This document shows, piece by piece, positions 61,001 to 64,000 of a DNA stretch of 64,000 bases. This DNA is from Heloderma charlesbogerti (lineage: Eukaryota; Chordata; Lepidosauria; Squamata; Helodermatidae). Positions within the stretch are counted from its first letter, which is position 1. The number at the start of each line of letters is the position of its first letter. The stretch covers positions 1,054,001 to 1,118,000 of the forward strand of contig JANEZZ010002694.1 of assembly GCA_026122225.1 (NCBI GenBank), read 5' to 3'. A model generated the notes under the pieces. That model did not search any database. It had not been told where the DNA came from and saw only the letters and a list, made by a program, of their open reading frames with translations. Position numbers and translations under genes: made by a program.

Positions 61001-63279
61001 TTCCTGGGTTCTCTTTCTATCATATCAAAATATTTATAAAGAACCTATACAATACCTTACTATCTTGTGTTAAAATAAGCTGTCTATACAACATGCTCAT
61101 GCTTTCTGAATCTCTCTCATTTTAGCTGCTCAAACCTACATAAATAATTAAAACAGACAGAATTATGGTAAAGTGCAACTTGTCCTACAAGCCATCCTCA
61201 TTTATTCAAATGCTTTTACACACACTACTTGAATATATATCTGCACATAAATGCAGGCTGGAATGTTTAAGAGCTGTTTACTTTGCACTCTTTTAGAAAT
61301 AAGCTCTTGAACCAAACAACAGGATGAGAAAGTTGTTATACAACAAATCTTTTCCCTTCTGCATACACAGACACACACACACCTCCAATATCTTACAGCT
61401 CCTACTCGTTTTTTTTATGTCCTACTCAATGTGATTTTTTTATTATGCTCATTTCCTTTTGCAAGTGGGCTTACAAATGACTGAAGCACATGGGATTTTG
61501 AACTGTGACTTCCAGGTTTAATATCTAAACCTGGCATGTCTATGTGGAAACAAGCAAGCCCACCCCATGAGTTCAATGGGGCTTAAATCTAAATGTGAAC
61601 AGGACTGCAGTTATTGGCTCCCATCCACTGAAAAGGGGTTCCCTCCATGGAATCTTAACAATTCCCAAATGAGCAAACAACAAACTTAAGTCTCAATTTG
61701 CCTATAAGAGCATATTGGAACAAGAAGAATTACCATGGATTATATACCTTATCTTGACATTTTTGTACATATGGCTTTCTAAACTGAACTGTAAAGACTG
61801 CACCTTCTGTCCAAAGAAAACCTTCCACTACATGGAACCAGCAGGTATCTGTTCAAACCGTTGAAATTGACAGCTTAATAAGGTTATTACCAAACCTGGT
61901 TTGCTCATCCTAGGTGTTGTGAAACATAATACTTGGCATCTAAAGGTTCTTTCAAAACGACATTTCAAAACCTAGCCTTAACCCTAAAGGCAGCCTTGAA
62001 TCCATTTTGCAATTCAAGATCACCATACTTTCAGCTCTATTTTTCATTTGCTTTGGGGGGGGAGGGGATATAGATGATGGGTATCGTGGCAGATATAGGT
62101 CTAACACTCACCAGAGAGATCACCAGCCCTGGAAAAGTTGTAACTGGGCTTAGCTGCAAAATGATTGCTTTAAGAGACACACCCCACTAAACTCAAACAC
62201 AATGTGTCTAAGCAACAGCCCTGAGACGTTCAACTTGAAGACAGACACATGGCTCAACGCACCAGACAGATTTGCTGCAGAAATACTTAACCGTCTCGCC
62301 GGCTGCTCACACACGGAACGCTAAGGGGCAAGCTCCATCTGGGGCACAGAAGTTCAGAAGAACACGTGAGGGGCGGCAAGGGTTCCTCCACACATTAGCT
62401 TCCAGCTCGCCTGTAGCACGACCAGGTGGTGAAAGCACGACCATCTCCTCGTGTCATATCACGGGGAGACTTTAGCGGGGACTAGTCAACTGTCTTAGGC
62501 AGGTGTACGAAGTGGGGCGAAATGCAGATAAGGGCCCCATTTGCTCGTGAAGACAGCAACTTGGCGCTCCTACCTTCAGGAGCCTGGATATATAGCTTTG
62601 ATCTGCCAGAGATGATCGCAAGGAACGTAGAGACTACCAGCTCATCACATGGCAAGGATCCCGGGTCAGCAGGATCCAGCGCCCCACACAAGTGGTTTGA
62701 TCTCTCCGGGGAGGGGTGGCGGCGGCACGGAACAACTATGTCAGGCGATAGAAGAGCCCCCCCCCCGCCCAGCCCCGAGTATGGGGGGGCAATGGAGTGC
62801 AGACAGGAGTGGGGGGAAGGCTTAGGTGTGAGCATGTCAGACAGGCTGCCGCTGCCTCCGCCATCCATCCATCCATCCATGAATTAATTTGAGCCAAAGC
62901 TCAGCTCTACAATCTCTCTGCAAAGGCAAATTTCCTCTCCAGAACGCGCGCCTGTGTTGGGGGGGGGGGGGAGAGACCCGAATGCTTCTAAGCATGTGCA
63001 AAGCGTTTCCCCTTACTACCAGGTAAAGACTGCCAGATCCCTCATATCTGGGATGCCAGACCTCCCAGAGGAGAGGGTGTGGCCCCGGCAAGCGGGAGCC
63101 CCGGCACCTCTCCAGTGAAGAATTCGCCCCCACCCGAGCCTGCCTCCCTTCCTCGCGCGCGCTTTGGCTCACCCGGAGCCGGCCGCGGTGGTGGCCTTGA
63201 TGGAGCTGATGCGGAGGCGATTAGCCGTGTCCTTCAGGGCCTGCAGCGTCTGCTGGTCGGGCTTGTGATAATCCTCCAT
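17622..63279 (-). CDS. TKT: Transketolase (TKT), 14 coding exons, 627 residues
   Basis: Transketolase is a homodimeric cytosolic enzyme of the non-oxidative pentose phosphate pathway. Using thiamine diphosphate and a divalent metal, it moves two-carbon ketol units from xylulose-5-phosphate to ribose-5-phosphate or erythrose-4-phosphate. The coding exons (- strand) are 63279-63173, 49119-49002, 47905-47792, 46804-46707, 40391-40200, 38678-38560, 35648-35455, 33158-32994, 31085-30929, 25047-24917, 23094-23011, 22849-22756, 18551-18429 and 17809-17622. They total 1,884 nt with unbroken frame and GT/AG at every junction. Active-site residues fall at human positions: H37, H77, H110, metal-binding D155 (GDGELSEG) and N185 (DINRLGQ), H258, catalytic E366 (IAEQNM) and H416. 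Human TKT has 623 residues; here the C-terminus ends KSRNAE, four residues longer. Retained TPP-site residues and exon layout favour TKT over TKTL1 or the intronless TKTL2. No disabling change is seen. Confidence 0.98.
17810..18428 (-). other. TKT: TKT intron 13
   Basis: 619 bp with no recognisable repeat. Confidence 0.7.
18429..18551 (-). CDS. TKT: TKT coding exon 13
   Basis: A 123-nt exon, residues 525-566. It encodes [19 protein letters not shown] and the [13 protein letters not shown] turn of the C-terminal domain. The donor is GTAGGA. Confidence 0.97.
18993..19086. mobile_element. Half hAT-like MITE, truncated by another element
   Basis: Starts CAGGGATGGGGAACGTCCAG and runs through CTGCAACTCCCATCAGTCCT to GATGATGGGAGTT, then stops at the long-TIR element beginning at 19087. 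The second arm is absent. Confidence 0.7.
19087..19580. mobile_element. DNA element with ~80-bp terminal inverted repeats
   Basis: The left arm 19087-19172 (CTGGTTTCAGATCTCTGATT, CATTCACATATGAAAGGTGC, TGTAGTCATCAAGTGACAGA) is inverted at 19488-19572 (TCTGTCACTTGATGACTACA, GGGGCACCTTTCATGTGTGA, AATCAGAGATTTGAAACCAC). The 315-bp interior has no coding potential, so this is a non-autonomous element. Confidence 0.75.
20772..20908. mobile_element. hAT-like hairpin MITE (CAGCCTTCC type)
   Basis: CAGCCTTCCCCAACCGGGTG and CACCAGGTTGGAGAAGGCTC are inverted. The flanking octamers GGCTAGGA and AGCTAGGA match at 7 of 8. In TKT intron 12. Confidence 0.88.
21108..21118. repeat. Target-site duplication, left (Bov-B at 21119)
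   Basis: AGAGACATAAC, identical to 21961-21971. Confidence 0.9.
21119..21960 (+). mobile_element. Internally deleted Bov-B/RTE element with 11-bp duplication
   Basis: Perfect AGAGACATAAC repeats lie at 21108-21118 and 21961-21971. The first ~210 bp (CTTCATGGATCACTGCCTTG to CCATGGAACGTATCACAAGG) are joined directly to the C-terminal Bov-B coding part ([61 protein letters not shown] then one in-frame TGA). It ends with the (ACA)n tail at 21943-21960. The reverse transcriptase core is missing, so it is not autonomous. In TKT intron 12. Confidence 0.93.
21961..21971. repeat. Target-site duplication, right (Bov-B at 21119)
   Basis: AGAGACATAAC, identical to 21108-21118. Confidence 0.9.
21972..22620. 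other. TKT: TKT intron 12, no recognisable feature
   Basis: Purine-rich start, then unassigned sequence. Frames at 22148-22569 show no protein-like character. Confidence 0.55.
22622..22690. mobile_element. Half hAT-like MITE
   Basis: CTTTCCCCAACCTGGCGCAT, TCCAGATGTGTTGGACCTCA and ACTCCCAT match one arm of the CAGCCTTCC-type element. It ends about 65 bp before TKT exon 12. Confidence 0.65.
22756..22849 (-). CDS. TKT: TKT coding exon 12
   Basis: A 94-nt exon, residues 494-524. It opens the C-terminal domain: [20 protein letters not shown] and [11 protein letters not shown]. It is separated from exon 11 by only 161 bp. The donor is GTGACT. Confidence 0.97.
23011..23094 (-). CDS. TKT: TKT coding exon 11
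   Basis: An 84-nt phase 0 exon, residues 466-493. It encodes [17 protein letters not shown] and DFHVGQAK, including the phosphate-binding R474 of the substrate site. The donor is GTGAGT. Confidence 0.97.
23095..24916 (-). other. TKT: TKT intron 10
   Basis: Mostly unassigned. A palindrome-like region of AACCA/TGGTT words at about 24290-24400 resembles the larger palindromic elements but has no clear ends. Confidence 0.55.
24917..25047 (-). CDS. TKT: TKT coding exon 10
   Basis: A 131-nt exon, residues 422-465. It begins [20 protein letters not shown] with D424, and ends VELAANTK. The donor is GTCTGC, weaker than the other 5' splice sites of the gene; no better in-frame donor is nearby. Confidence 0.95.
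25945..26283. mobile_element. Long palindromic DNA element
   Basis: The left arm CAAATCATGGGTTAATTATG with GCTGCTGCCATTTCACC pairs with the right arm AAATGGCGGTGGCACACACC with GAGTTAATTAACCCATGATT. Inside are an AACCTCTGATCAGCCCAATC AGAGGTTG hairpin and its counterpart, shared with 14803-14995. In TKT intron 9. Confidence 0.7.
26290..27519. other. TKT: TKT intron 9, unassigned part
   Basis: No recognisable repeat or coding sequence. Confidence 0.55.
27528..27665. mobile_element. hAT-like hairpin MITE with perfect 8-bp duplication
   Basis: CAGGGATGGGGAATCTGTGG and CCACACATTGCCACCCCCTG are inverted. Arms match over TCCAGATGTTGTTGGACTGC / AGTCCAACAACATCTGGAGG. The octamer ATGTAAGG is duplicated perfectly (27520-27527, 27666-27673). 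In TKT intron 9. Confidence 0.93.
27674..28922. other. TKT: TKT intron 9, unassigned part
   Basis: No recognisable repeat or gene. Confidence 0.55.
28926..29059. mobile_element. Near-perfect 134-bp hairpin MITE, Harbinger-like
   Basis: Two 65-nt arms with two mismatches around a 4-nt loop (TATG). Ends GGGCGCAATCCTATGC and GCATAGGATTGTGCCC. TTA on both sides (28923-28925, 29060-29062) fits the 3-bp duplication of PIF/Harbinger elements. A decayed relative is at 1126-1229. It lies in TKT intron 9 and would be transcribed as a long stem. Confidence 0.88.
29063..30235. other. TKT: TKT intron 9, unassigned part
   Basis: AT-rich; no recognisable repeat or gene. Confidence 0.5.
30236..30515 (+). 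mobile_element. CR1-like LINE 3' end
   Basis: ATTCATAGAGGATAAGGCTA, CAGTTGCTGGGGAACACAAG, GGCCACTGTGTGAACAGAAT and CTTATGTTCTTATATTC match the better copy at 42300-42642. It is non-coding 3' UTR of a non-LTR element. Confidence 0.6.
30929..31085 (-). CDS. TKT: TKT coding exon 9
   Basis: A 157-nt exon, residues 370-422. It encodes the [20 protein letters not shown] segment, including F392 near the cofactor, and [15 protein letters not shown] with H416. The donor is GTAAGC. Confidence 0.97.
31178..31497 (-). mobile_element. tRNA-derived SINE (Sauria-like, Bov-B-related tail)
   Basis: On the - strand it starts with a tRNA-like head: box A-like TAGTGGTTAAGACGC and box B-like GGTCTCGAGACCC. It ends GTCGGACACGACTGGTTGGG and ACACCTTTACC. 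The AGTCGGACACGAC motif is also at the 3' end of the Bov-B copies here, so it probably uses that LINE's machinery. In TKT intron 8, next to exon 9. Confidence 0.75.
31500..31700 (-). mobile_element. tRNA-derived SINE with L2-like tail
   Basis: On the - strand: GTGGTGTTGTGGTTAGAGCA, CTCAGCCATGAAACTTGCCA, CACAGGGTTGCTGTAAGGAT, then GCTCCTTGGAGGATGGACAG GGTATAAATG. Same family as 42811-43070. It directly abuts the Sauria-like SINE. Confidence 0.65.
32485..32885. repeat. Unnamed repeat family R2, copy 1
   Basis: Aligns along about 400 bp with 44635-44990. Shared blocks are CAGGGCTCATAGGGATACAG, CAACAATATATTG, ATTAAGACCCATTAGC, TGGTTTGTCGATATGGATCA and CTTGGACTCTCCCTGGGGT. No family is recognised and no open frame is shared. 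In TKT intron 8. Confidence 0.65.
32994..33158 (-). CDS. TKT: TKT coding exon 8
   Basis: A 165-nt phase 0 exon, residues 315-369. It starts [15 protein letters not shown], the pyrimidine-binding domain. It includes the [11 protein letters not shown] loop and [12 protein letters not shown], with catalytic E366, which activates the aminopyrimidine ring. The donor is GTAAGT. Confidence 0.98.
33159..33967. other. TKT: TKT intron 7, unassigned part
   Basis: No recognisable repeat or gene. Confidence 0.5.
33968..34180. mobile_element. Palindromic DNA element
   Basis: AAAGCTAAACTGGATACGGG with ATGTGTGTGGGCATG at the left is inverted as GGTATGCTCACACACATCCC with ATCCTTAGTTTAGCCC at the right. The CACAGACCTTTGCA...TGCAAAGGTCTGATGTGG pair lies inside. 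In TKT intron 7. Confidence 0.7.
34800..35205 (+). repeat. Unnamed repeat family R1, copy 4 (longest)
   Basis: CTCCTTTACACATTTTCCCC, TTATACAACCAATAGATGGG, ATTATGCAATTACACAAG, GGGAGATGCCCTGGAAGATG, ACATCGTGTAAAGGCCCCAC and GAGCACACAATAAAAGGCTC are each shared with at least one other copy. This is the most continuous member. No recognised coding sequence or terminal repeats. Confidence 0.6.
35226..35333. mobile_element. hAT-like hairpin MITE (CAGCCTTCC type)
   Basis: CAGCCTTCCGCAACCTGATG and CACTAGGTTGGGGAAGGCG are inverted. The flanking octamers CTTCACAG and CTTGACAG match at 7 of 8. Shortened centre (108 bp). It lies 121 bp from TKT exon 7. Confidence 0.85.
35455..35648 (-). CDS. TKT: TKT coding exon 7
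   Basis: A 194-nt exon, residues 250-314. It begins [20 protein letters not shown], with active-site H258, and continues through the variable linker between the first and second domains ([14 protein letters not shown]). The donor is GTACTA. The linker is the least conserved part, as is usual. Confidence 0.97.
35940..36170 (+). mobile_element. tRNA-derived SINE with L2-like tail, decayed
   Basis: AGAGTGTTAGACTAGGGCCA, GAAGTTCACTGGGAGATCGA, GGGCCAGTCACTATC, CTCACAAGGGAGCTGTGAGG and CTCCTTGGAGGAAGGGCAAG ATAAAAATG align with the intact copy at 42811. Confidence 0.65.
36180..38300. other. TKT: TKT intron 6, unassigned part
   Basis: A short hAT-like start (GCAGGGGTGAGCAACATGCG at 36397-36416) has no second end. 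The rest is AT-rich and unassigned. Confidence 0.5.
38305..38478 (+). mobile_element. MIR-like (CORE-SINE) fragment
   Basis: CTCAGCCTCAGATCCCCATC, GCGCTATGGGAACAATACTG, CTTGCAGGGTTGCTATAAAG and GTGCCTTGAACACTC follow the order of the conserved 3' part of MIR-type SINEs. It is 80 bp from TKT exon 6. Confidence 0.6.
38560..38678 (-). CDS. TKT: TKT coding exon 6
   Basis: A 119-nt exon, residues 211-249. It encodes [20 protein letters not shown] and the [15 protein letters not shown] strand, the end of the cofactor-binding domain. The donor is GTGATG. Confidence 0.97.
39384..39642. mobile_element. hAT-like element with CAGGGGTGCTGAACCTC ends
   Basis: CAGGGGTGCTGAACCTC and GAGGCTCAACACCCATG are inverted termini about 260 bp apart. 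The flanking octamers TTCTAAGT and TCGTAAGT match at 6 of 8. Unlike the short MITEs, the interior is not palindromic. In TKT intron 5. Confidence 0.75.
39818..40013 (-). mobile_element. Bov-B 3' tail
   Basis: On the - strand it encodes [20 protein letters not shown], then [36 protein letters not shown], the same C-terminus as the copy at 21770-21930. It ends GGACACAACTGAACAACTGA ACAAC. No clear duplication. Confidence 0.88.
40200..40391 (-). CDS. TKT: TKT coding exon 5
   Basis: A 192-nt exon, residues 146-210. It carries the thiamine-diphosphate signature GDGELSEG (D155) and DINRLGQSD (N185), which hold the divalent metal and diphosphate, and ends RCEAFG. The donor is GTGTGT. Confidence 0.98.
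40392..41090. other. TKT: TKT intron 4, unassigned part
   Basis: No recognisable repeat or gene. Confidence 0.5.
41094..41278 (-). mobile_element. tRNA-derived SINE with clear A and B boxes
   Basis: On the - strand: GGGCTGTGGCTCAGTGGTAG AGCACC (box A) and GGGTTCAATCACTGGC (box B at about 41229-41220), then TCCAGGCAGGGCTAGAAGAA and AGCTACTGCCAGTCAGTGTC. It ends CTGATTCAGTATAAGGCAGC. A common squamate-type SINE; no coding. Confidence 0.8.
41298..41642. mobile_element. TIR element with CAGGCATTC ends
   Basis: CTATTCAGGCATTCCTGAAA AGG at the left is inverted as CCTTTTCAAGAATGCCTGAA CAG at the right. Arms are about 50 bp, with AATCCACATGTGTG / CACACAT stretches. The interior is non-coding. Confidence 0.6.
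41678..41791. repeat. Compound (GT)n-(GA)n microsatellite
   Basis: GT run 41680-41700, an ATACATACAGTGTATATA break, a second GT run to about 41761, then GA units to 41791. Likely to be length-variable. In TKT intron 4. Confidence 0.92.
41990..42209. mobile_element. Possible hAT-type element with GT-rich interior
   Basis: The right end AGGCTCAAAAAGGTTCTGCA CTCCTG resembles hAT termini, and the interior has GT-rich runs (42050-42110). Same layout as 53140-53388 and 1797-2016. Left end unclear. Confidence 0.4.
42296..42642 (+). mobile_element. CR1-like LINE 3' end
   Basis: GTAGAATCCATTGCCATAAG, GGCTTTAAAAGGGGTTAGAC, AATTCATGGAGGATAAGGCT, CAGTTGCTGGGGAGCATGAG, TTAGCCACTATGGGAAAAAT and GGTCTGATCCAGCACGGCTC TTCTTATGTTCTTG. 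It is the fuller copy of the sequence at 30236. Confidence 0.65.
42811..43070 (+). mobile_element. tRNA-derived SINE with L2-like tail, well preserved
   Basis: Head AGAGCCAGTGTGGTGCAGTG GCTAGAG with box A, then box B-like GGTTCTAGTCCCC. Body GGGTGACTTTGGGCCAGTCA. The 3' part CTGCCTTGGGTTCCTTAAGG and AAGGCGGGATATAAATGTAA TAAAAATAAA(TAAA)n resembles an L2 tail. The (AAAT)n run is 43039-43069. In TKT intron 4. Confidence 0.82.
43071..44630. other. TKT: TKT intron 4, unassigned part
   Basis: No recognisable repeat or gene. Confidence 0.5.
44635..44990. repeat. Unnamed repeat family R2, copy 2
   Basis: CAGGGCTCACAGGGATGCAG, GTTCCCTCTGAGCTTAGCTG, CAACAATATATTGGCTTGGT, ATTAAGACCCATTAGC and TCTTGGACTCTCCTTAGGGG align in order with 32485-32885. 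In TKT intron 4. Confidence 0.65.
44995..46305. other. TKT: TKT intron 4, unassigned part
   Basis: Contains a (CA)n run at about 46019-46047; otherwise nothing I can name. Confidence 0.5.
46311..46408. mobile_element. 98-bp hairpin element
   Basis: AACTATGATTAATGGCTTCA AAACAATCC...ATATGAAGCC at the left is inverted as GGCTTCATATCCTGGCTTGT TTTGAAGCCGTTAACCATAG TT at the right, with a loop of about 13 nt. In TKT intron 4, 300 bp from exon 4. Confidence 0.75.
46707..46804 (-). CDS. TKT: TKT coding exon 4
   Basis: A 98-nt exon, residues 114-146. It encodes [20 protein letters not shown] and [12 protein letters not shown], part of the cofactor-binding core (GSLGQG). The donor is GTAAAT. Confidence 0.97.
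47099..47234. mobile_element. hAT-like hairpin MITE (CAGCCTTC type)
   Basis: CAGCCTTCTTTGGCCTGGTG and TACCAGGTTGGGGAAGGCTG are inverted. The flanking octamers GACTAGGC and GACTAGGA match at 7 of 8. In TKT intron 3. Confidence 0.9.
47439..47574. mobile_element. hAT-like hairpin MITE (CAGGG type)
   Basis: CAGGGTGAGCAACGTTTGGC and GGCCCACAAGTTGCCCAGCC CTG are inverted. The octamers AATGAAAG and AACTAAAG match at 6 of 8. In TKT intron 3, the second such element within 500 bp. Confidence 0.85.
47645..47684. repeat. (ATTTC)n-type short tandem repeat
   Basis: Imperfect TTCATTTTATTTCATTTCAT units in TKT intron 3. Confidence 0.7.
47792..47905 (-). CDS. TKT: TKT coding exon 3
   Basis: A 114-nt exon in phase 0, residues 76-113. 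It begins [16 protein letters not shown] (H77) and ends GHPVP (H110), two of the histidines lining the active-site channel. The donor is GTGAGT. Confidence 0.97.
48029..48167. mobile_element. hAT-like hairpin MITE (CAGCCTT type)
   Basis: CAGCCTTACCCAGTCTAATG CCC and GGGCACTGGGATTGGGAAGG CTG are inverted. The flanking octamers (GCTAAGGT, TGCTAGAT) no longer match well. In TKT intron 2. Confidence 0.83.
49002..49119 (-). CDS. TKT: TKT coding exon 2
   Basis: A 118-nt exon with acceptor TTTGCAG and donor GTAAGA. Residues 36-75 include H37 ([10 protein letters not shown]), which contacts donor substrate and cofactor. It continues through [19 protein letters not shown] to DRFVLSK. Confidence 0.97.
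50448..50540. mobile_element. MITE half with GTATCCAGTGTTAGTCC end
   Basis: GTTGTATCCAGTGTTAGTCC TACATAAAGTAGACTGATAG and AATGAATGGGACTTAAGTT resemble the complete element at 51617-51708. Confidence 0.55.
51617..51708. mobile_element. MITE with GGGTAATATCCAGCG ends
   Basis: GGGTAATATCCAGCGTTAGT CCTATG and ATAGGATTAATACTGGATAT TACCC are inverted over 92 bp. Same general layout as 13034-13145. Confidence 0.75.
52680..52860. mobile_element. Probable decayed palindromic element
   Basis: CCACCGTGGCTTATTTAAGC CACAGTGGGC hairpin, then AACCAGGCTGGGGTGGGTTG and AAACAACCCTTGGGGAACCC, words shared with the larger palindromes at 14803 and 59670. Ends unclear. Confidence 0.45.
53140..53388. mobile_element. 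Possible hAT-type element with GT-rich interior
   Basis: The right end AAGGGCAAAAAATTGCCCAC CCCTG matches hAT-type termini. The interior has GT-rich runs (53188-53275) and the CCACCACATGCAGCC stretch. Comparable with 1797-2016 and 41990-42209. Confidence 0.45.
53830..54179 (+). mobile_element. Displaced L2-like fragment upstream of the L2 LINE
   Basis: Reads [14 protein letters not shown] (53970-54010) and [11 protein letters not shown] (54120-54155), which are reverse-transcriptase-type L2 motifs lying upstream of the endonuclease region. They are out of normal order, which suggests a rearranged or separate copy. Confidence 0.5.
54180..56192 (+). mobile_element. L2-type LINE, 5' part (endonuclease and first half of RT)
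   Basis: Endonuclease motifs: [20 protein letters not shown] then [13 protein letters not shown] (54230-54350), [12 protein letters not shown] (54626-54662), [16 protein letters not shown] and RTDHYLVGF (to 54870). RT motifs: [20 protein letters not shown] (55755-55815), [36 protein letters not shown] and [13 protein letters not shown] (about 56117-56158). Several stops and frame changes break the ORF. It is cut at YMKPLGE (56192) by the element at 56193 and resumes at 57661. In TKT intron 1, antisense to the gene. Confidence 0.9.
56193..57660 (-). mobile_element. L2-type LINE inserted in another L2, reverse orientation
   Basis: On the - strand: [60 protein letters not shown], the catalytic [11 protein letters not shown] and [13 protein letters not shown] (57580-57060). 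A 3' UTR and tail follow, ending near 56205 in a (GTA/GTT)n stretch, read as TACTACTACTATT on +. It is 5' truncated, starting inside the RT domain. The ORF is broken by frame changes. Confidence 0.88.
56200..56229. repeat. (TTA/CTA)n simple repeat at LINE tail
   Basis: ATTACTACTACTACTACTAT at the 3' tail of the reverse L2. Confidence 0.75.
57661..58690 (+). mobile_element. L2-type LINE, 3' part (rest of RT, C-terminus, tail)
   Basis: Picks up at [12 protein letters not shown] (57685-57720) and continues [70 protein letters not shown] and [22 protein letters not shown]. It ends [20 protein letters not shown]...TFLFQQAF. The tail GCCGCCTTGGGTCCCAGTAT with (CAT)n ends near 58690. This joins the 5' part at 54180-56192. 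Confidence 0.88.
58737..58840. mobile_element. Decayed hAT-like MITE
   Basis: CAGCCTTCTGCAACCTGGTG CCCTCCAGATGCGTTGGACT ATAACC with a degenerate second arm (CGGGAACTGTAGTC). It follows the L2 tail closely. Confidence 0.65.
58841..59669. other. TKT: TKT intron 1, unassigned part
   Basis: No recognisable repeat or gene; a small AAATTTGTGCAAATTC palindrome lies around 59340-59372. Confidence 0.5.
59670..59965. mobile_element. Palindromic DNA element with CAACCCTGGGTTGTTG ends
   Basis: AAAACAACCCTGGGTTGTTG TGAAC and TTGGTGTACAGTGCCCAATC at the left pair with AATTGGGCAGTGTGCACCAG and AACCCTGGGTTGTTGTAAAG at the right. An inner AAACAACCCAGGAACAC/GTGTCCTTGGGTTGTT hairpin is at 59820-59857. Confidence 0.65.
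60199..60333. mobile_element. hAT-like hairpin MITE (CAGG type)
   Basis: CAGGAGTGGGCAACTTGTGG CC and GGACCACAAGCTGCCCATGC CTG are inverted. The octamers GCTCAGAG and GGTCAGAG match at 7 of 8. In TKT intron 1. Confidence 0.9.
60340..62860. other. TKT: TKT intron 1, 5' part without recognisable features
   Basis: AT-rich to about 62080, then gradually more GC-rich. No convincing exon or named repeat. Confidence 0.55.
62861..62880. repeat. (CCAT)n microsatellite
   Basis: CCATCCATCCATCCATCCAT just downstream of TKT exon 1 in gene orientation. Confidence 0.85.
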
Positions 63280-63720
63280 GGCGAAACAGGAACGTGGCCG
63301 GCGGCGGCTTCGCGTTACAGCGGGCAGCGGGCGGCGCGGCGCAGCAGCAGCAGGCACTGAGCAGGCCTGGCCTCGGCGACTCGGCCAAGTCCTGCCCGGC
63401 GAGGCGGGGCCAGGCGCCAGAGCTACCTCCGGGCGGCGGGCGGAGCGAGGGGCGGCGAGGCCTGCCTGGGCGCGAAGCTCTTCGCTTGCCCGGCCAAGTC
63501 CCCGCCTTTGGGCGCTGTCAGGAGGTGCGCGCTTCCCGCCTCTCTCTCTCGGCCCAGCGGCTGCCAAGGCCGGCTGGTGTGCGAAGAGAAGGAGGCGCAG
63601 CGCTTCGGCCTAGGAGCCGCATCCTTTTGCTCTCTCCTTGCCCGAGAGGAGCTAGGAGGAGCTACGTTCACTCAGGCGGCAAGGGAAGAAAAGGCGCGGC
63701 CCGGGAAGCAGCCTGCATGA
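63060..63720 (-). promoter_or_regulatory. TKT: CpG-rich TKT promoter / 5' UTR region
   Basis: This is the only strongly GC- and CpG-rich stretch of the window. It covers TKT exon 1 and about 440 bp upstream of the start codon. GC-box-like cores are present (GGCGGGGC at 63400-63407; CCCCGCC at 63498-63504). No TATA box stands out, as expected for a housekeeping CpG-island promoter. The transcription start cannot be fixed from the sequence. Confidence 0.75.
63173..63279 (-). CDS. TKT: TKT coding exon 1 (start codon)
   Basis: ATG at 63279-63277 sits in a strong Kozak context (GCCATGG). It encodes [20 protein letters not shown] and on to ATTAAGS, the N-terminal helix of the thiamine-diphosphate domain. 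The donor is GTGAGC, phase 2. The frame stays open upstream to an in-frame ATG at 63567, but family length and the Kozak match favour 63279. Confidence 0.96.
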
Positions 63721-63737
63721 AGTACATCAAACTCCAG

Positions 63738-63835
63738 TGCAGCCTTCTCCAACTTCCTGCCCTCCAGCTGGTTCGGACTTCAGCCCCCATCAGCCTCAGC
63801 CAGTATAGCCAATCGTCAGGAATTCTGGGAGGTGT
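63738..63835. mobile_element. hAT-like MITE fragment upstream of the TKT promoter
   Basis: CAGCCTTCTCCAACTTCCTG CCCTCCAGCTGGTTCGGACT, CCCCCATCAGCCTCAGCCAG and GGAATTCTGGGAGGTGTCGT CC form most of a hairpin element. The right terminus is lost. It begins about 460 bp upstream of the start codon. Confidence 0.72.
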
Positions 63836-64000
63836 CGTCCTGGTTCATACTGGGAAGCTGTTTTTAACTGTCCCCAAGGTACTCGGACATCAATGGAGAA
63901 ATGAAATAATTGAATGTAGCTGGGGTCGGGCGCGACCCCCCAAACCAGAATAGAGGACCCCCACCCCACAAAATCAGCCCAAGCAGCATGCTCAGTGGGC

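Larger units (their letters stand above)
49120..63172 (-). other. TKT: TKT intron 1 (14.1 kb)
   Basis: The largest intron. From about 49120 to 52670 I see mostly unique AT-rich DNA with two short MITEs (50448-50540, 51617-51708). It then contains a hAT-type GT-rich element (about 53140-53388), the nested L2 LINEs (53830-58690) and a hAT fragment. Next come a palindromic element (59670-59965) and a complete hAT MITE (60199-60333). From 60340 to 62860 nothing is recognisable apart from short CA and ATCC runs. Confidence 0.85.

Noticed and set aside
17622..63279. TKTL1 or TKTL2 rather than TKT
   Set aside because: TKTL1 lacks part of the cofactor-binding region and TKTL2 is intronless in mammals; here all active-site residues and 14 exons are present.
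63278..63953. Open frames on + across the promoter (111 and 219 residues)
   Set aside because: They are GC-rich shadows of TKT exon 1 and its promoter; the longer one also reads through a MITE fragment.

Overview
The window is vertebrate nuclear DNA, most likely from a squamate reptile (lizard or snake). The intron/exon genes encode proteins close to known vertebrate ones. The repeat content is characteristic of squamates: RTE/Bov-B LINEs, L2 and CR1 LINE remnants, tRNA- and 5S-rRNA-headed SINEs, and many short hairpin DNA transposons with 8-bp (hAT-like) or TTA (Harbinger-like) target duplications. There are no prokaryotic features, operons or CRISPR arrays. The species cannot be fixed from the sequence.

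There are two protein-coding genes, arranged tail to tail. TMEM40 lies on the + strand. Its coding exons run from 6665 to 15221, with a possible 5' non-coding exon at 4082-4164 and a poly(A) signal at 15612. It encodes a 147-residue two-pass membrane protein from eight coding exons, all joined in phase 1. Transketolase (TKT) fills most of the rest on the - strand. It runs from the start codon at 63279 in a CpG-rich promoter region to the stop at 17622, in 14 coding exons totalling 1,884 nt (627 residues). Every exon junction was placed by GT/AG sites and reading-frame continuity, and the known thiamine-diphosphate and catalytic residues fall at the human numbering. About 1.8 kb separates the two 3' ends.

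Nearly everything else is intron or intergenic DNA made of transposable elements. Notable are two Bov-B/RTE insertions, each flanked by a perfect 11-bp duplication (9888-11117 on -, 21119-21960 on +). An L2 LINE in TKT intron 1 (about 54180-58690, +) is split by a second L2 in the opposite orientation (56193-57660). At least nine nearly complete hAT-type hairpin MITEs are present, plus fragments, and one TMEM40 3' UTR carries a piece of one. An almost perfect 134-bp hairpin lies in TKT intron 9, and two different 5S-derived SINEs flank the 3' half of TMEM40. Two repeat families, with four and two copies, match nothing I recognise.

No new multi-gene biological system is visible. The most interesting material is the mobile-element structure: nested insertions, long palindromes inside transcribed introns, unnamed repeat families, a 5S-headed SINE with a CR1 tail, and an internally deleted Bov-B carrying the segment shared with ruminant repeats. 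The TMEM40/TKT adjacency and the slightly extended TKT C-terminus are also worth a look. All repeat family names are from memory of family features, without a database search.
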